Positions 17,067 to 24,592 of a stretch of DNA of 64,000 nucleotides are shown here, in pieces. The position numbers were made by a program, and so were the translations under genes. Every line of letters begins with the position of its first letter. Position 1 is the first letter of the stretch. The notes beneath the pieces were generated by a model. That model saw only the letters and a list, made by a program, of their open reading frames with translations, did no database searches and had not been told where the DNA came from. Location: the NCBI GenBank assembly GCA_947497495.1, contig CANMGT010000001.1, positions 806,001-870,000 of the forward strand. The letters are read 5' to 3'. Origin of the DNA: an uncultured Lentibacter sp. (GTDB lineage: Bacteria; Pseudomonadota; Alphaproteobacteria; Rhodobacterales; Rhodobacteraceae).

Positions 17067-18399
17067 GAGTGAGCCCCTCGACAAGCAGTGACGGAACGAC
17101 GCGAGACAGGTGCGCGCGTGCGTCGTTGGCGGGGGTGAGCGTGCGCAACATGTCGCGCAGATTGCCCGCGATCGTGACTTCGTTCACCGCATGGGAGACC
17201 TCGCCGTTCTGCACCCAAAAGCCTGAAGCGCCGCGTGAATAGTCGCCGGTGTTGGGGTTGATCGTCGAGCCGATGAGCGAGGTGACAAGAAAGCCTGTGC
17301 CCATGTCTTTGAGCAGCTCCTCGCGGGGCTTGCGGCCCTGCGTGAGAGCGATGTTCCAGACACTCGGCGAGGGCGCAGAGCCCGTACCGCGCGCGGCGTT
17401 TGACGTGGAAGAAAGGCCAAGTTTGCGCGCATTGGCGAGGTCAAGCGTCCAGCCTTGCAGAACGCCGTTCTCAACGATGTTGCGGCGGTGCGTGGGCAGG
17501 CCTTCCGCGTCAAACGGGCGCGAGCCCGAGACACGGGCGCGGTGCGGGTCTTCCACGATTGAAAGCTCGGGCGGCAAGACCTGCTCGCCCAAAGCATCAC
17601 GCAGCCAAGATGAACCGCGCGCTATCATCGCGCCGTTTACAGCCGACAGGAGGTGGCCGATCAGCGTGCTTGAAATGCGTTCGTCAAACAGCACGGGGTA
17701 AGCGCCTGTTTTGGGTTTGCTGGGCGAAAGCCGCTCGACAGCGCGCTCGGCGGCACGCGCGCCGATCTCTTCGGCAGAGCGCAGATCAGCCTGAAAGATG
17801 CGCCCGTCGCCGTCGTAGTCACGCTCCATTTCAGCACCTGTACCAGCAATGGCAACGCATGACAGCGAACGGCTTGTGCGCAGATAGCCGCCCGAAAACC
17901 CGCCCGATGTGGCGAGGTGAACAGCGTTTTGCGAGTAGCCCGCGCTGGCCGACTGGACTTGCGATAGCCCGCCATTGGCAAGGGCCGCGGCTTCGGCGCG
18001 CCGGGCGTCGTCTTGCAGGGCCTCGGGGCTTGGCTCTGGCGCAGGGTCATACATTTCGTATGCGGCGATGTCCCAGGATGTGGCGAGATCAGCGGTATTA
18101 GCGAGGCCGATATAGGGATCTTCCGGCGCGACAGCGGCCATCGCGACAGCGCGCTCGGCCATGTCACGCAGCGTGGCTTCAGAGGTGCTTGACGATGAAA
18201 CGATCGCCTGTTTTTGCCCGATGAGCACGCGCAGGCCAATGTCGGTGCCTTCAGCGCGTTCGGCGTGTTCAAGCACCCCGCCCCGCACATCAACCGAGAC
18301 AGACTTGCCTTCAACGGTGATCACATCAGCGGCGTCAGCGCCGGCTTTGAGAGCAATCTCAAGCGCGGTCTGGGTGAGGTTTTCAAGTGAGTTTGTCAT
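17053..18399 (-). CDS. pmbA: TldE/PmbA family protein (TldD partner)
   Basis: A 448-residue member of the TldD/PmbA family. TldD and TldE form a metalloprotease complex that trims peptides and degrades unstructured proteins; TldE lacks the zinc motif and serves as partner. Here no HExxxH motif is seen, which fits TldE. Recognisable parts are KAGADAADVITVEGKSVSV at the start, DIGLRVLIGQKQAIVSSS, the DEPRRAIARGSSWLRD-like region (MIARGSSWLRDALGEQV), and the C-terminal INPNTGDYSRGASGFWVQNG. The ATG at 18399 is preferred over an upstream in-frame codon. It is probably co-transcribed with the downstream CysQ-like gene. No tldD is present nearby. Confidence 0.93.
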   Translation of the reverse strand: MTNSLENLTQTALEIALKAGADAADVITVEGKSVSVDVRGGVLEHAERAEGTDIGLRVLIGQKQAIVSSSSTSEATLRDMAERAVAMAAVAPEDPYIGLANTADLATSWDIAAYEMYDPAPEPSPEALQDDARRAEAAALANGGLSQVQSASAGYSQNAVHLATSGGFSGGYLRTSRSLSCVAIAGTGAEMERDYDGDGRIFQADLRSAEEIGARAAERAVERLSPSKPKTGAYPVLFDERISSTLIGHLLSAVNGAMIARGSSWLRDALGEQVLPPELSIVEDPHRARVSGSRPFDAEGLPTHRRNIVENGVLQGWTLDLANARKLGLSSTSNAARGTGSAPSPSVWNIALTQGRKPREELLKDMGTGFLVTSLIGSTINPNTGDYSRGASGFWVQNGEVSHAVNEVTIAGNLRDMLRTLTPANDARAHLSRVVPSLLVEGLTLAGA

Positions 18400-18423
18400 A
18401 GGGTCTTGTTTGCACTCATGGGG

Positions 18424-18469
18424 CGGAAAAGGAAAGGGCGCCACACAGGAATCAACACTGTATGGCGCC
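18424..18469 (-). terminator. Terminator of the DUF2125 gene
   Basis: On the reverse strand GGGCGCCA pairs with TGGCGCCC, with an inner ACAG/CTGT extension, followed by TTTCCTTTTCC. It lies just past the DUF2125 stop and before the pmbA start. Confidence 0.75.
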
Positions 18470-18490
18470 CCGATTACGCGTCAGAAAAGC

Positions 18491-20008
18491 TCAGCGCAGG
18501 CGTTGCCCGTTGGCGAGAACGTGGCCTTGATCGTTTACCTCGATCTTCGAGTTCAGCGTGTCTTCGCCCTCACCGGGAACCGCGAAGAGGCCCATCATCA
18601 TGCGCGCGCCCATGGCCTGATCTTCCGGCAGAAGGCCCATGGCGACGAGCTTGTCGAGCAACCCGTTGCCGCCGACGAGCTTGAGCTCAACCGCGCCTTC
18701 GGGCTTTGGCATTCCGGGAATGGTTTCCATGTCGGAGTTGTCGAAGGTGAAGGCGCCATTGCCTGTCAGGTCAGCGCCGGCAACGTTGAGGCGAATCGTG
18801 CGGATATCGATGCTTTCGATTTCACCGGGGGCTGAGCCATCTTCCATTTTGGCGGCTTCTTTGGGGTTAAACATATCAAGCAGAAGCTTGGCTTTCCCTG
18901 CCAAGTCGATTTCGAGAGTGGCTGGGTCACGCGGAAGCTGCTGTGTTGGGTCAATCATGCCCCAGAGCATTTCAGACGTAGTGAAACCGCCAAGCAGGAG
19001 GCCAAACTCGAAGTCTTGAGCCGAATCGCCGGGCGCGACGGGCATTTTGACGTTAAAGGCGCTTTCTTGCGAGTTAAGCTCGATCGGCAGGGGCAAGTCG
19101 CCGCCAACCATTGTCGAGCGCAGGCCTTTGGTTTTGCCCGTGTAGTGCAACTGGTCAGCGTCCATAGTAACCGCCAAGCTGCCGCTGTCAGTGGAGGATT
19201 CGCCCTCCGTCACTTTGCCGTCTTCATTGAAATTCAGCTTGGTTGAGCCGCCCTCGTGCGCAAAGCCGCCCTTAAAGGCGAAGCCGGCCTTAAGCATACT
19301 CGCGAGGTCTTGTGGGTCGGCGGCACCCATCGGGTAAGCACCTGTGCCGTCAAACGACAACCCGTTGAGAGTGCCGACCATCTTGAAGCTGTTGCCGTCG
19401 ATCGGGGGGATGTCGACGTTGTAACTCATGCTGGCGGCCGTGAAAGTTTGCGTCACATCGCGCAGGTTCCCGGTTTTCATCTGCGCAGTGCCTGCCATAT
19501 CTTTGAGCATGACGTTGATGGCATTGATCGGGATCGTCGTGCCGTTGACCATCACTGACTTCATGATCATATCAAGCGTTGCCGCGCTGTAGGTGTATGT
19601 CATGTTGTTCGGATCGCCCGACACGATGATCGAAAGGTCGGTGTTATTGTAGTCAATCACGCCTTCAACAGGCTCGTCTTTTTCGGTGTTGAACTTGAAT
19701 GCGATGGGCAGGCTCTCAGCGATACCAACAGCAACAGAGCCACCAGACTGGTTGGTGAACGTCATTTCACCCAAACTCATCGACATGGCGCCCTCGCCTT
19801 CGGGAAGGTCGATAGACATGATCAAGTCAGACACTGTGAGCGTGTCGCCTGACGTGGCTTCTCGCGAGCTAACCTCATAGCCGAACCCTTCAAGGTAAGC
19901 TTTCCAATCAGCCCAGACGACTTGAGCGTTAACATCAGCCAAGGCTGTTTGCGGGCCGCTTATGACAAGCAATGCGGCAGATGAGAGTAGGGTTTGACGA
20001 AAAGTCAT
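18491..20008 (-). CDS. DUF2125 domain-containing secreted protein
   Basis: A 505-residue protein with a clear Sec signal peptide (MTFRQTLLSSAALLVISGPQTALA, cleavage after ALA). A long beta-rich region follows, with repeated alternating polar/hydrophobic stretches and few cysteines, as in the DUF2125 family common in alphaproteobacteria. It probably resides in the periplasm or at the outer membrane. Function is unknown; members resemble AsmA-like lipid-contacting beta proteins only loosely. It is flanked by its own terminator and faces the SDR gene divergently, so it is likely a single-gene unit. Confidence 0.85.
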   Translation of the reverse strand: MTFRQTLLSSAALLVISGPQTALADVNAQVVWADWKAYLEGFGYEVSSREATSGDTLTVSDLIMSIDLPEGEGAMSMSLGEMTFTNQSGGSVAVGIAESLPIAFKFNTEKDEPVEGVIDYNNTDLSIIVSGDPNNMTYTYSAATLDMIMKSVMVNGTTIPINAINVMLKDMAGTAQMKTGNLRDVTQTFTAASMSYNVDIPPIDGNSFKMVGTLNGLSFDGTGAYPMGAADPQDLASMLKAGFAFKGGFAHEGGSTKLNFNEDGKVTEGESSTDSGSLAVTMDADQLHYTGKTKGLRSTMVGGDLPLPIELNSQESAFNVKMPVAPGDSAQDFEFGLLLGGFTTSEMLWGMIDPTQQLPRDPATLEIDLAGKAKLLLDMFNPKEAAKMEDGSAPGEIESIDIRTIRLNVAGADLTGNGAFTFDNSDMETIPGMPKPEGAVELKLVGGNGLLDKLVAMGLLPEDQAMGARMMMGLFAVPGEGEDTLNSKIEVNDQGHVLANGQRLR

Positions 20009-20133
20009 TGGGAAGGTTCCTTCATAAAACGGTTGTCTTCAATGTCGGTGCGCAGGCAGAGCAGGTCAAGGGGCGTTCTTTCTGGACGTCACGGTAGCAG
20101 AGCATTACGACTTAGGTAAAACAGGAGAGTAAC

Positions 20134-20886
20134 ATGACAGCTGTAACTGGCAAAACTGTGCTGATCACGGGCGCAAGCCGTGGCATCGGCGAAGCAACGG
20201 CGCGGCTTTTCGCGGCACAAGGCGCAAATGTTGTGCTGACAGCGCGTAGCGAAGCCGTGATCGACGAAATCGCGCTCGATATCGGTGAAAACGCGATGGC
20301 CGTCGCCTGTGACGTGTCGAGCTATGGCGATGTGCGCAATGCCGTAGACAAGGCCGTTGGCCGCTTTGGCAGCCTCGACATTCTGATCGGCAATGCCGGC
20401 GTGATCGAGCCTGTCGCGATGTTGGCTGAGTCTGAACCCGAAGACTGGGGCCATGCTATCGATATCAACCTGAAGGGCGTTTACTACGGTATGCGCGCGG
20501 TGATGCCCATTATGCAAAAAGCGGGCGGCGGAACGATTATTACCATCAGCTCAGGGGCGGCCCACAACGCGCTTGAAGGCTGGAGCCATTACTGCGCATC
20601 AAAGGCAGGTGCTGCGATGCTGACCAAGGCAGCGCATGTTGAGGGCGCCTCTAAAGGCCTGCGCGTGATGGGCCTTTCGCCCGGCACTGTCGCGACGCAA
20701 ATGCAGCGCGAGATCAAGGCCAGCGGCGTCAATGCGGTTAGCACGATGAACTGGGAAGACCACATTCCCGCCGAGTGGCCCGCGCGCACTTTGCTGTGGA
20801 TGTGCGGCCCAGAAGCCGATGCGCACCTTGGCCAGGAACTCGCCCTGCGCGATGAAGCGCTGCGCAAGACGGTTGGCCTGATATGA
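20134..20886 (+). CDS. SDR family NAD(P)-dependent oxidoreductase
   Basis: A 250-residue classical short-chain dehydrogenase/reductase. It has the cofactor motif VLITGASRGIGEATA, a VACDVSSYGDV acidic turn, the ILIGNAGVIEP motif, the catalytic serine in TIISSGAAH-like sequence (ITISSGAAHNA) and the YCASKAGAAM active site (Tyr-x3-Lys), followed by LSPGTVATQM. Arg in the first motif and a basic position at the end of strand two suggest NADP preference, weakly. The substrate is unknown. An AGGAGAG site lies before the ATG. Its stop overlaps the crotonase-fold gene by four bases, suggesting a shared pathway. Confidence 0.92.
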   Translation: MTAVTGKTVLITGASRGIGEATARLFAAQGANVVLTARSEAVIDEIALDIGENAMAVACDVSSYGDVRNAVDKAVGRFGSLDILIGNAGVIEPVAMLAESEPEDWGHAIDINLKGVYYGMRAVMPIMQKAGGGTIITISSGAAHNALEGWSHYCASKAGAAMLTKAAHVEGASKGLRVMGLSPGTVATQMQREIKASGVNAVSTMNWEDHIPAEWPARTLLWMCGPEADAHLGQELALRDEALRKTVGLI

Positions 20887-21488
20887 TCGAACTCACAAAA
20901 GACGGCGCGCTCTGGACGGTTTGCATCAACCGCCCGGAGAAGGCCAATTCGCTCACCGAGGCGATGCTGACAGAGCTTGCCGAGATCGCTGAAAGTGCCT
21001 CCGAGGCACGGGTGCTTGTGCTGACAGGCAAGGGGAAAGTCTTCTCTGCGGGTGCTGACCTTGACGAAGCCCGTGCAGGCCTTGCCCTGTCGCCCATATG
21101 GGAGCGGCTCTCAGGCGCGATCGCGCGCTTTGAAGGCCTGTCGATCGCGGCGCTCAACGGCACGCTCGCGGGCGGCGCCATGGGCATGGCGCTGGCCTGT
21201 GACATGCGACTTGCCGTGCCAAACGCGAAGTTTTTCTACCCTGTGATGAAGCTCGGCTTCTTGCCGCAGCCCTCTGACCCGAAGCGCATGAGCGCGCTTA
21301 TCGGCCCTGCGCGCACCAAACTTGTCTTGATGGGCGGTCAGAAGATCACAGCGCCAGACGCGCTGGCTTTCGGCCTGATTGACCGTATCGTCGAGAGCGA
21401 CGACTTGCTAAGCCACACCAGCGAGATCGCCGCTGATGTGCTGGCCGCCAAACCCGAGATTATCTCTGGCATCAAGCAGATGATTTGA
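20883..21488 (+). CDS. Short crotonase-fold (enoyl-CoA hydratase/isomerase family) protein lacking both catalytic glutamates
   Basis: A 201-residue crotonase-superfamily protein, shorter than the usual 255-260 residues because the C-terminal trimerisation helices are missing. It has the CoA-binding NRPEKANSLTEAM and GKVFSAGADLDEA (oxyanion hole) segments and NGTLAGGAMGMALACDMRLA. At the two positions occupied by catalytic glutamates in enoyl-CoA hydratase it has Gly (GGAMGMALACD) and Val (FFYPVMKLG). A normal hydratase reaction is therefore unlikely; an isomerase, thioesterase or other activity is possible. It is coupled to the SDR gene (ATGA) and its 3' end overlaps the reverse-strand STAS gene by 17 bases. 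Confidence 0.82.
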   Translation: MIELTKDGALWTVCINRPEKANSLTEAMLTELAEIAESASEARVLVLTGKGKVFSAGADLDEARAGLALSPIWERLSGAIARFEGLSIAALNGTLAGGAMGMALACDMRLAVPNAKFFYPVMKLGFLPQPSDPKRMSALIGPARTKLVLMGGQKITAPDALAFGLIDRIVESDDLLSHTSEIAADVLAAKPEIISGIKQMI

Positions 21489-21837
21489 CCCAGTCGCGAG
21501 CTTCTTCAAGCTGGGACATTTCAAACATCCGAAGTTTGGTTGACATGAAGTAGCCCGCGGCTTTGGTCAGCGGGCTGATCCACCCGATGTCAGACACAAC
21601 AGCAACGCGGCGGATGTGCTTGAGATTGGCGAAATCAAACTTGATGCCCGGCCAGATGACGGAAGGGTCAAAGCCGGAAAAGCTCTCGAGAATTTCGATA
21701 AAGTTGACAGTGCCGTGCTTATCGATAAAGGCCTGCATAGGCTCGAGAACAGCATCGTAGTCTGCGCGCTCTATTTTTCCTGAAACAGAGATCGTGGCTG
21801 TTTTGGTGTTGTCGTCTTCTTCATATGTGAGTGTCAT
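21472..21837 (-). CDS. STAS/SpoIIAA-like domain protein
   Basis: A 121-residue single-domain protein of the SpoIIAA-like STAS group. It starts MTLTYEEDDNTKTATISVSG, continues with KIERADYDAVLEPMQAFIDKHG and VNFIEILESFSGF, and ends with HIRRVAVVSDIGWISPLT and the amphipathic ARDWVKSSA. Such proteins bind membranes or partner proteins; no specific role can be given. The start at 21837 is well supported by an AAAGGAGG site. It is convergent with the crotonase-fold gene (17-bp tail overlap) and divergent from the MscS gene. Confidence 0.85.
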   Translation of the reverse strand: MTLTYEEDDNTKTATISVSGKIERADYDAVLEPMQAFIDKHGTVNFIEILESFSGFDPSVIWPGIKFDFANLKHIRRVAVVSDIGWISPLTKAAGYFMSTKLRMFEMSQLEEARDWVKSSA

Positions 21838-21971
21838 GAAAGTACCTCCTTTGATCCTGTCAGTGTAGTAGGTTTGCACGGCGCTTGCGCTGCGCAAGAT
21901 CAACATGAGCGCATTGTCAAAGCGCACCGAACGGGGCATGAGGGGCTGCAAGGCAGTCAAAGGACAAGGCT

Positions 21972-23285
21972 ATGAACGGGCAATCAGAGATACTACAAAC
22001 AGTTTTAGGCTATCTTGAGCAAGGCTGGAGCCTGGCGAAAAGCTGGCTTTTGAGTCCGGCTGCGTGGTCGCAGTTCGCGCTGCTGATCGCGGCCTATGTC
22101 CTTGCTGTTCTGGCTGCGCGCTACCTGCGCCCACGGGTTGAAAAACTGCTGACGCCGCCAGACGGACAGCAAAACATCTTCGCCACAGTGCGGCTTTTCA
22201 TACTGATCTTCACACCCCTTTTGCTGCCGCTGCTCGCCTATGTTTTCACGGGGTTGGGCGAAAGCGTAACGCGCTCGCTGTTTGGCTCGGGCGCTGTTAT
22301 CGCTTTTGGCAAGCGTGTGTTCTTGCTGCTTGCAGCCCGCATTCTGGTGCGCGAAATTCTGCGCGATCCGTTCCTCAAACTGCTTGGCCGCTACGTGCTT
22401 TTGCCTGTCATGGCGCTTTACGCCCTTGGTCTGCTCGACTTGGCGAGTGGCTGGCTGACAGCGACGGTTATCAGCCTTGGCAACATCAGCTTCTCGCTGA
22501 TGTCACTTGTGCGGGGCGTCATCGCGGGCGCGATTCTGTTTTGGCTCGGCCGCTGGTCAAACGATCAGTCGAGCGCCTTTCTAGAGAAACAGCACGAGTT
22601 GCCGCCCGCGACGCGTACACTTGCCGCCAAGACGGCCGAGCTGGCAATCTTTGGTGTCGCCTTCCTTTTGCTGATGAATATCATGGGCATTTCGCTCACA
22701 TCGCTCGCTGTGCTTGGCGGCGCGATCGGCGTTGGCTTGGGATTCGGGCTTCAGAAGATTGCCTCGAACTTTATCTCCGGCGTGATCCTGCTTCTCGAAG
22801 GGCAGGCGACAGTTGGCGACTTCGTCGAGCTTGACGGGGGCGAGGCGGGAACGATTGTCAAAATGACAGCCCGCGCGGCTATACTCGAGACGTTTGATGG
22901 CCGCTGGATCGTCGTGCCGAACGAAGACTTTATCGTCACGCGGGTTGTGAACTACTCTGATTCCGGCAGCGCAAACCGCTATGAAGCCCCCTTCTCGGTG
23001 AGCTATGACACTGACATCAACAAGGTGCCTGATATCGTCGAGAAGGCCGTCGCGACGCACAAAGGCGTGCTCAGCAAGCCTTATCCGCCTGATTGCGAGC
23101 TGCGCGGATTTGGCGAGAGCGGCGTTGATTTTTGCGTTGAGTTCTGGGTCAACGGGCTGGATGACGGCAAGAACAAGTTCTCCTCTGACGTGCTATTCCT
23201 GATCTGGAATGCGCTAAAAGACAACAACATCGAAATCCCCTATCCGCACCGCATTGTGGAAATTCGCAACAAGGCTGAAAAATGA
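21972..23285 (+). CDS. MscS family mechanosensitive ion channel
   Basis: A 437-residue inner-membrane protein with several N-terminal transmembrane helices (about residues 30-50, 70-95, 110-128, 140-160 and 170-195). The conserved MscS pore and beta domain follow: LAVLGGAIGVGLGFGLQKIASNF forms the pore helix, GQATVGDFVELDG and VPNEDFIVTRVVNY form the beta domain, and the cytoplasmic end carries PYPHRIVEIRNKAEK. It releases osmolytes on hypo-osmotic shock. It is larger than E. coli MscS because of extra N-terminal helices. It overlaps the flavoprotein gene by four bases (ATGA). Confidence 0.93.
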   Translation: MNGQSEILQTVLGYLEQGWSLAKSWLLSPAAWSQFALLIAAYVLAVLAARYLRPRVEKLLTPPDGQQNIFATVRLFILIFTPLLLPLLAYVFTGLGESVTRSLFGSGAVIAFGKRVFLLLAARILVREILRDPFLKLLGRYVLLPVMALYALGLLDLASGWLTATVISLGNISFSLMSLVRGVIAGAILFWLGRWSNDQSSAFLEKQHELPPATRTLAAKTAELAIFGVAFLLLMNIMGISLTSLAVLGGAIGVGLGFGLQKIASNFISGVILLLEGQATVGDFVELDGGEAGTIVKMTARAAILETFDGRWIVVPNEDFIVTRVVNYSDSGSANRYEAPFSVSYDTDINKVPDIVEKAVATHKGVLSKPYPPDCELRGFGESGVDFCVEFWVNGLDDGKNKFSSDVLFLIWNALKDNNIEIPYPHRIVEIRNKAEK

Positions 23286-24427
23286 AACAAGCATTGGTTA
23301 TTGGCGCGGGCCCTGCGGGGCTTATGGCCGCTCAAGAACTTGCAAACGCGGGCCTGCATGTGACGGTCGCCGAGGCGAAACCATCGCCAGCGCGCAAGTT
23401 TCTGATGGCCGGAAAGTCAGGCTTGAACGTCACGAAAGACGAACCGAAAGACGCGTTCACCGCTGCGTTTGGCGAGCATGCAGATGTGCTTCGCCCCATG
23501 CTCGAATCCTTTGGCCCGCAGTCGGTTAAGGCTTGGGCACATTGGCTTGGGCAAAGCGTTTTCACAGGCAGTTCCGGCCGCGTATTTCCGGAGGTGATGA
23601 AGGCCTCGCCGCTTCTGCGCGAGTGGTTGAAACGGCTTGATGCGCAGGGTGTTACCCTCAAAACGCGCTGGCGCTGGCTTGGCGGCACGGCGTTTGAAAC
23701 GCCTGAAGGGCGGGTCGAGTTGACGCCTGACGTTACTGTTCTGGCCTGCGGCGGTGCGAGCTGGGCGCGGCTGGGCTCGGACGGGACATGGGCCGCGCAT
23801 TTCGCGGACAGTGTCGCGCCATTTCAGCCTGCAAACATGGGTTTTGAAGCGGATTGGTCAGAGCATATGGAGCCGCATTTTGGCGCGCCGGTGAAGGCTG
23901 TGCGCTTGATGGCTGGCGATACGCAGCACCTTGGCGAGTTCGTGATTTCCCGTCGCGGCATCGAGGGCAGCGGTGTTTATGCGGTGTCCAAAGCGCTCCG
24001 TGAGGGGGCGCAGTTGCAGCTTGATCTGATGCCGAAAGCCTCGCTTGAAGACATAGAGGCACGGCTCAAAAAGGCGGGCAAGCAGAGTGTGTCAAATGCC
24101 TTGAAACGGCTGAAAATCCCGGCTGTGAAGCGCGCGCTTTTCTTCGAGTTTGGCAAAGACGCAGAACGCTCTGTCGCGCAGAAACTCAAAAGCCTACCGA
24201 TTGCGCTCAAAGGCCCGCGCCCGCTTGACGAGGCGATATCAACGGCAGGCGGATTGCGCTTTGATGCGCTGGACGAGGGTCTTATGCTGACAAGCCAACC
24301 CGGCGTATTTGCGGCGGGTGAAATGCTCGATTGGGAGGCACCAACAGGCGGCTATCTGATCACCGCTTGCCTTGCGACAGGCAAGTGGGCGGGCCAGCAC
24401 GCGGCGGCGTGGGTTAAGGAAGCGTAA
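23282..24427 (+). CDS. HI0933-like flavoprotein (TIGR03862 type NAD(P)/FAD oxidoreductase)
   Basis: A 381-residue FAD protein of the HI0933/BaiN group. The N-terminal dinucleotide fold is KQALVIGAGPAGLMAAQEL; the characteristic KFLMAGKSGLNVT follows, then FTGSSGRVFPEVMKAS, VLACGGASWARLGSDG, and the C-terminal FAAGEMLDWEAPTGGYLIT. The physiological reaction is unknown. The arrangement matches the proteobacterial subgroup labelled TIGR03862. It is translationally coupled to the MscS gene and convergent with polA across 165 bp that hold short direct repeats but no gene. Confidence 0.9.
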   Translation: MKQALVIGAGPAGLMAAQELANAGLHVTVAEAKPSPARKFLMAGKSGLNVTKDEPKDAFTAAFGEHADVLRPMLESFGPQSVKAWAHWLGQSVFTGSSGRVFPEVMKASPLLREWLKRLDAQGVTLKTRWRWLGGTAFETPEGRVELTPDVTVLACGGASWARLGSDGTWAAHFADSVAPFQPANMGFEADWSEHMEPHFGAPVKAVRLMAGDTQHLGEFVISRRGIEGSGVYAVSKALREGAQLQLDLMPKASLEDIEARLKKAGKQSVSNALKRLKIPAVKRALFFEFGKDAERSVAQKLKSLPIALKGPRPLDEAISTAGGLRFDALDEGLMLTSQPGVFAAGEMLDWEAPTGGYLITACLATGKWAGQHAAAWVKEA

Positions 24428-24592
24428 AGCCAGCGTAAGGCAGGGTTAACGGGCCTGAGGCGCTGCAAAACGGCGGTGCCTACGGTATGCAGCTACCTAT
24501 GCAGCTCTCCGTGCAGCATGCGTGCATACGATTTTCGCAGCAAAGGTTAACCCGAATTAACTTAATGCGCCGTGCGGTGCGGGCAAAGCGGG

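Noticed and set aside
24486..24506. Two direct copies of TATGCAGCT three bases apart
   Set aside because: Too short and only two copies; not a CRISPR or tandem repeat locus.
24547..24561. TTAA-N6-TTAAC, resembling a CtrA box
   Set aside because: The spacing is six rather than the expected seven, and it lies between the convergent 3' ends of the flavoprotein gene and polA, where a promoter is unlikely.
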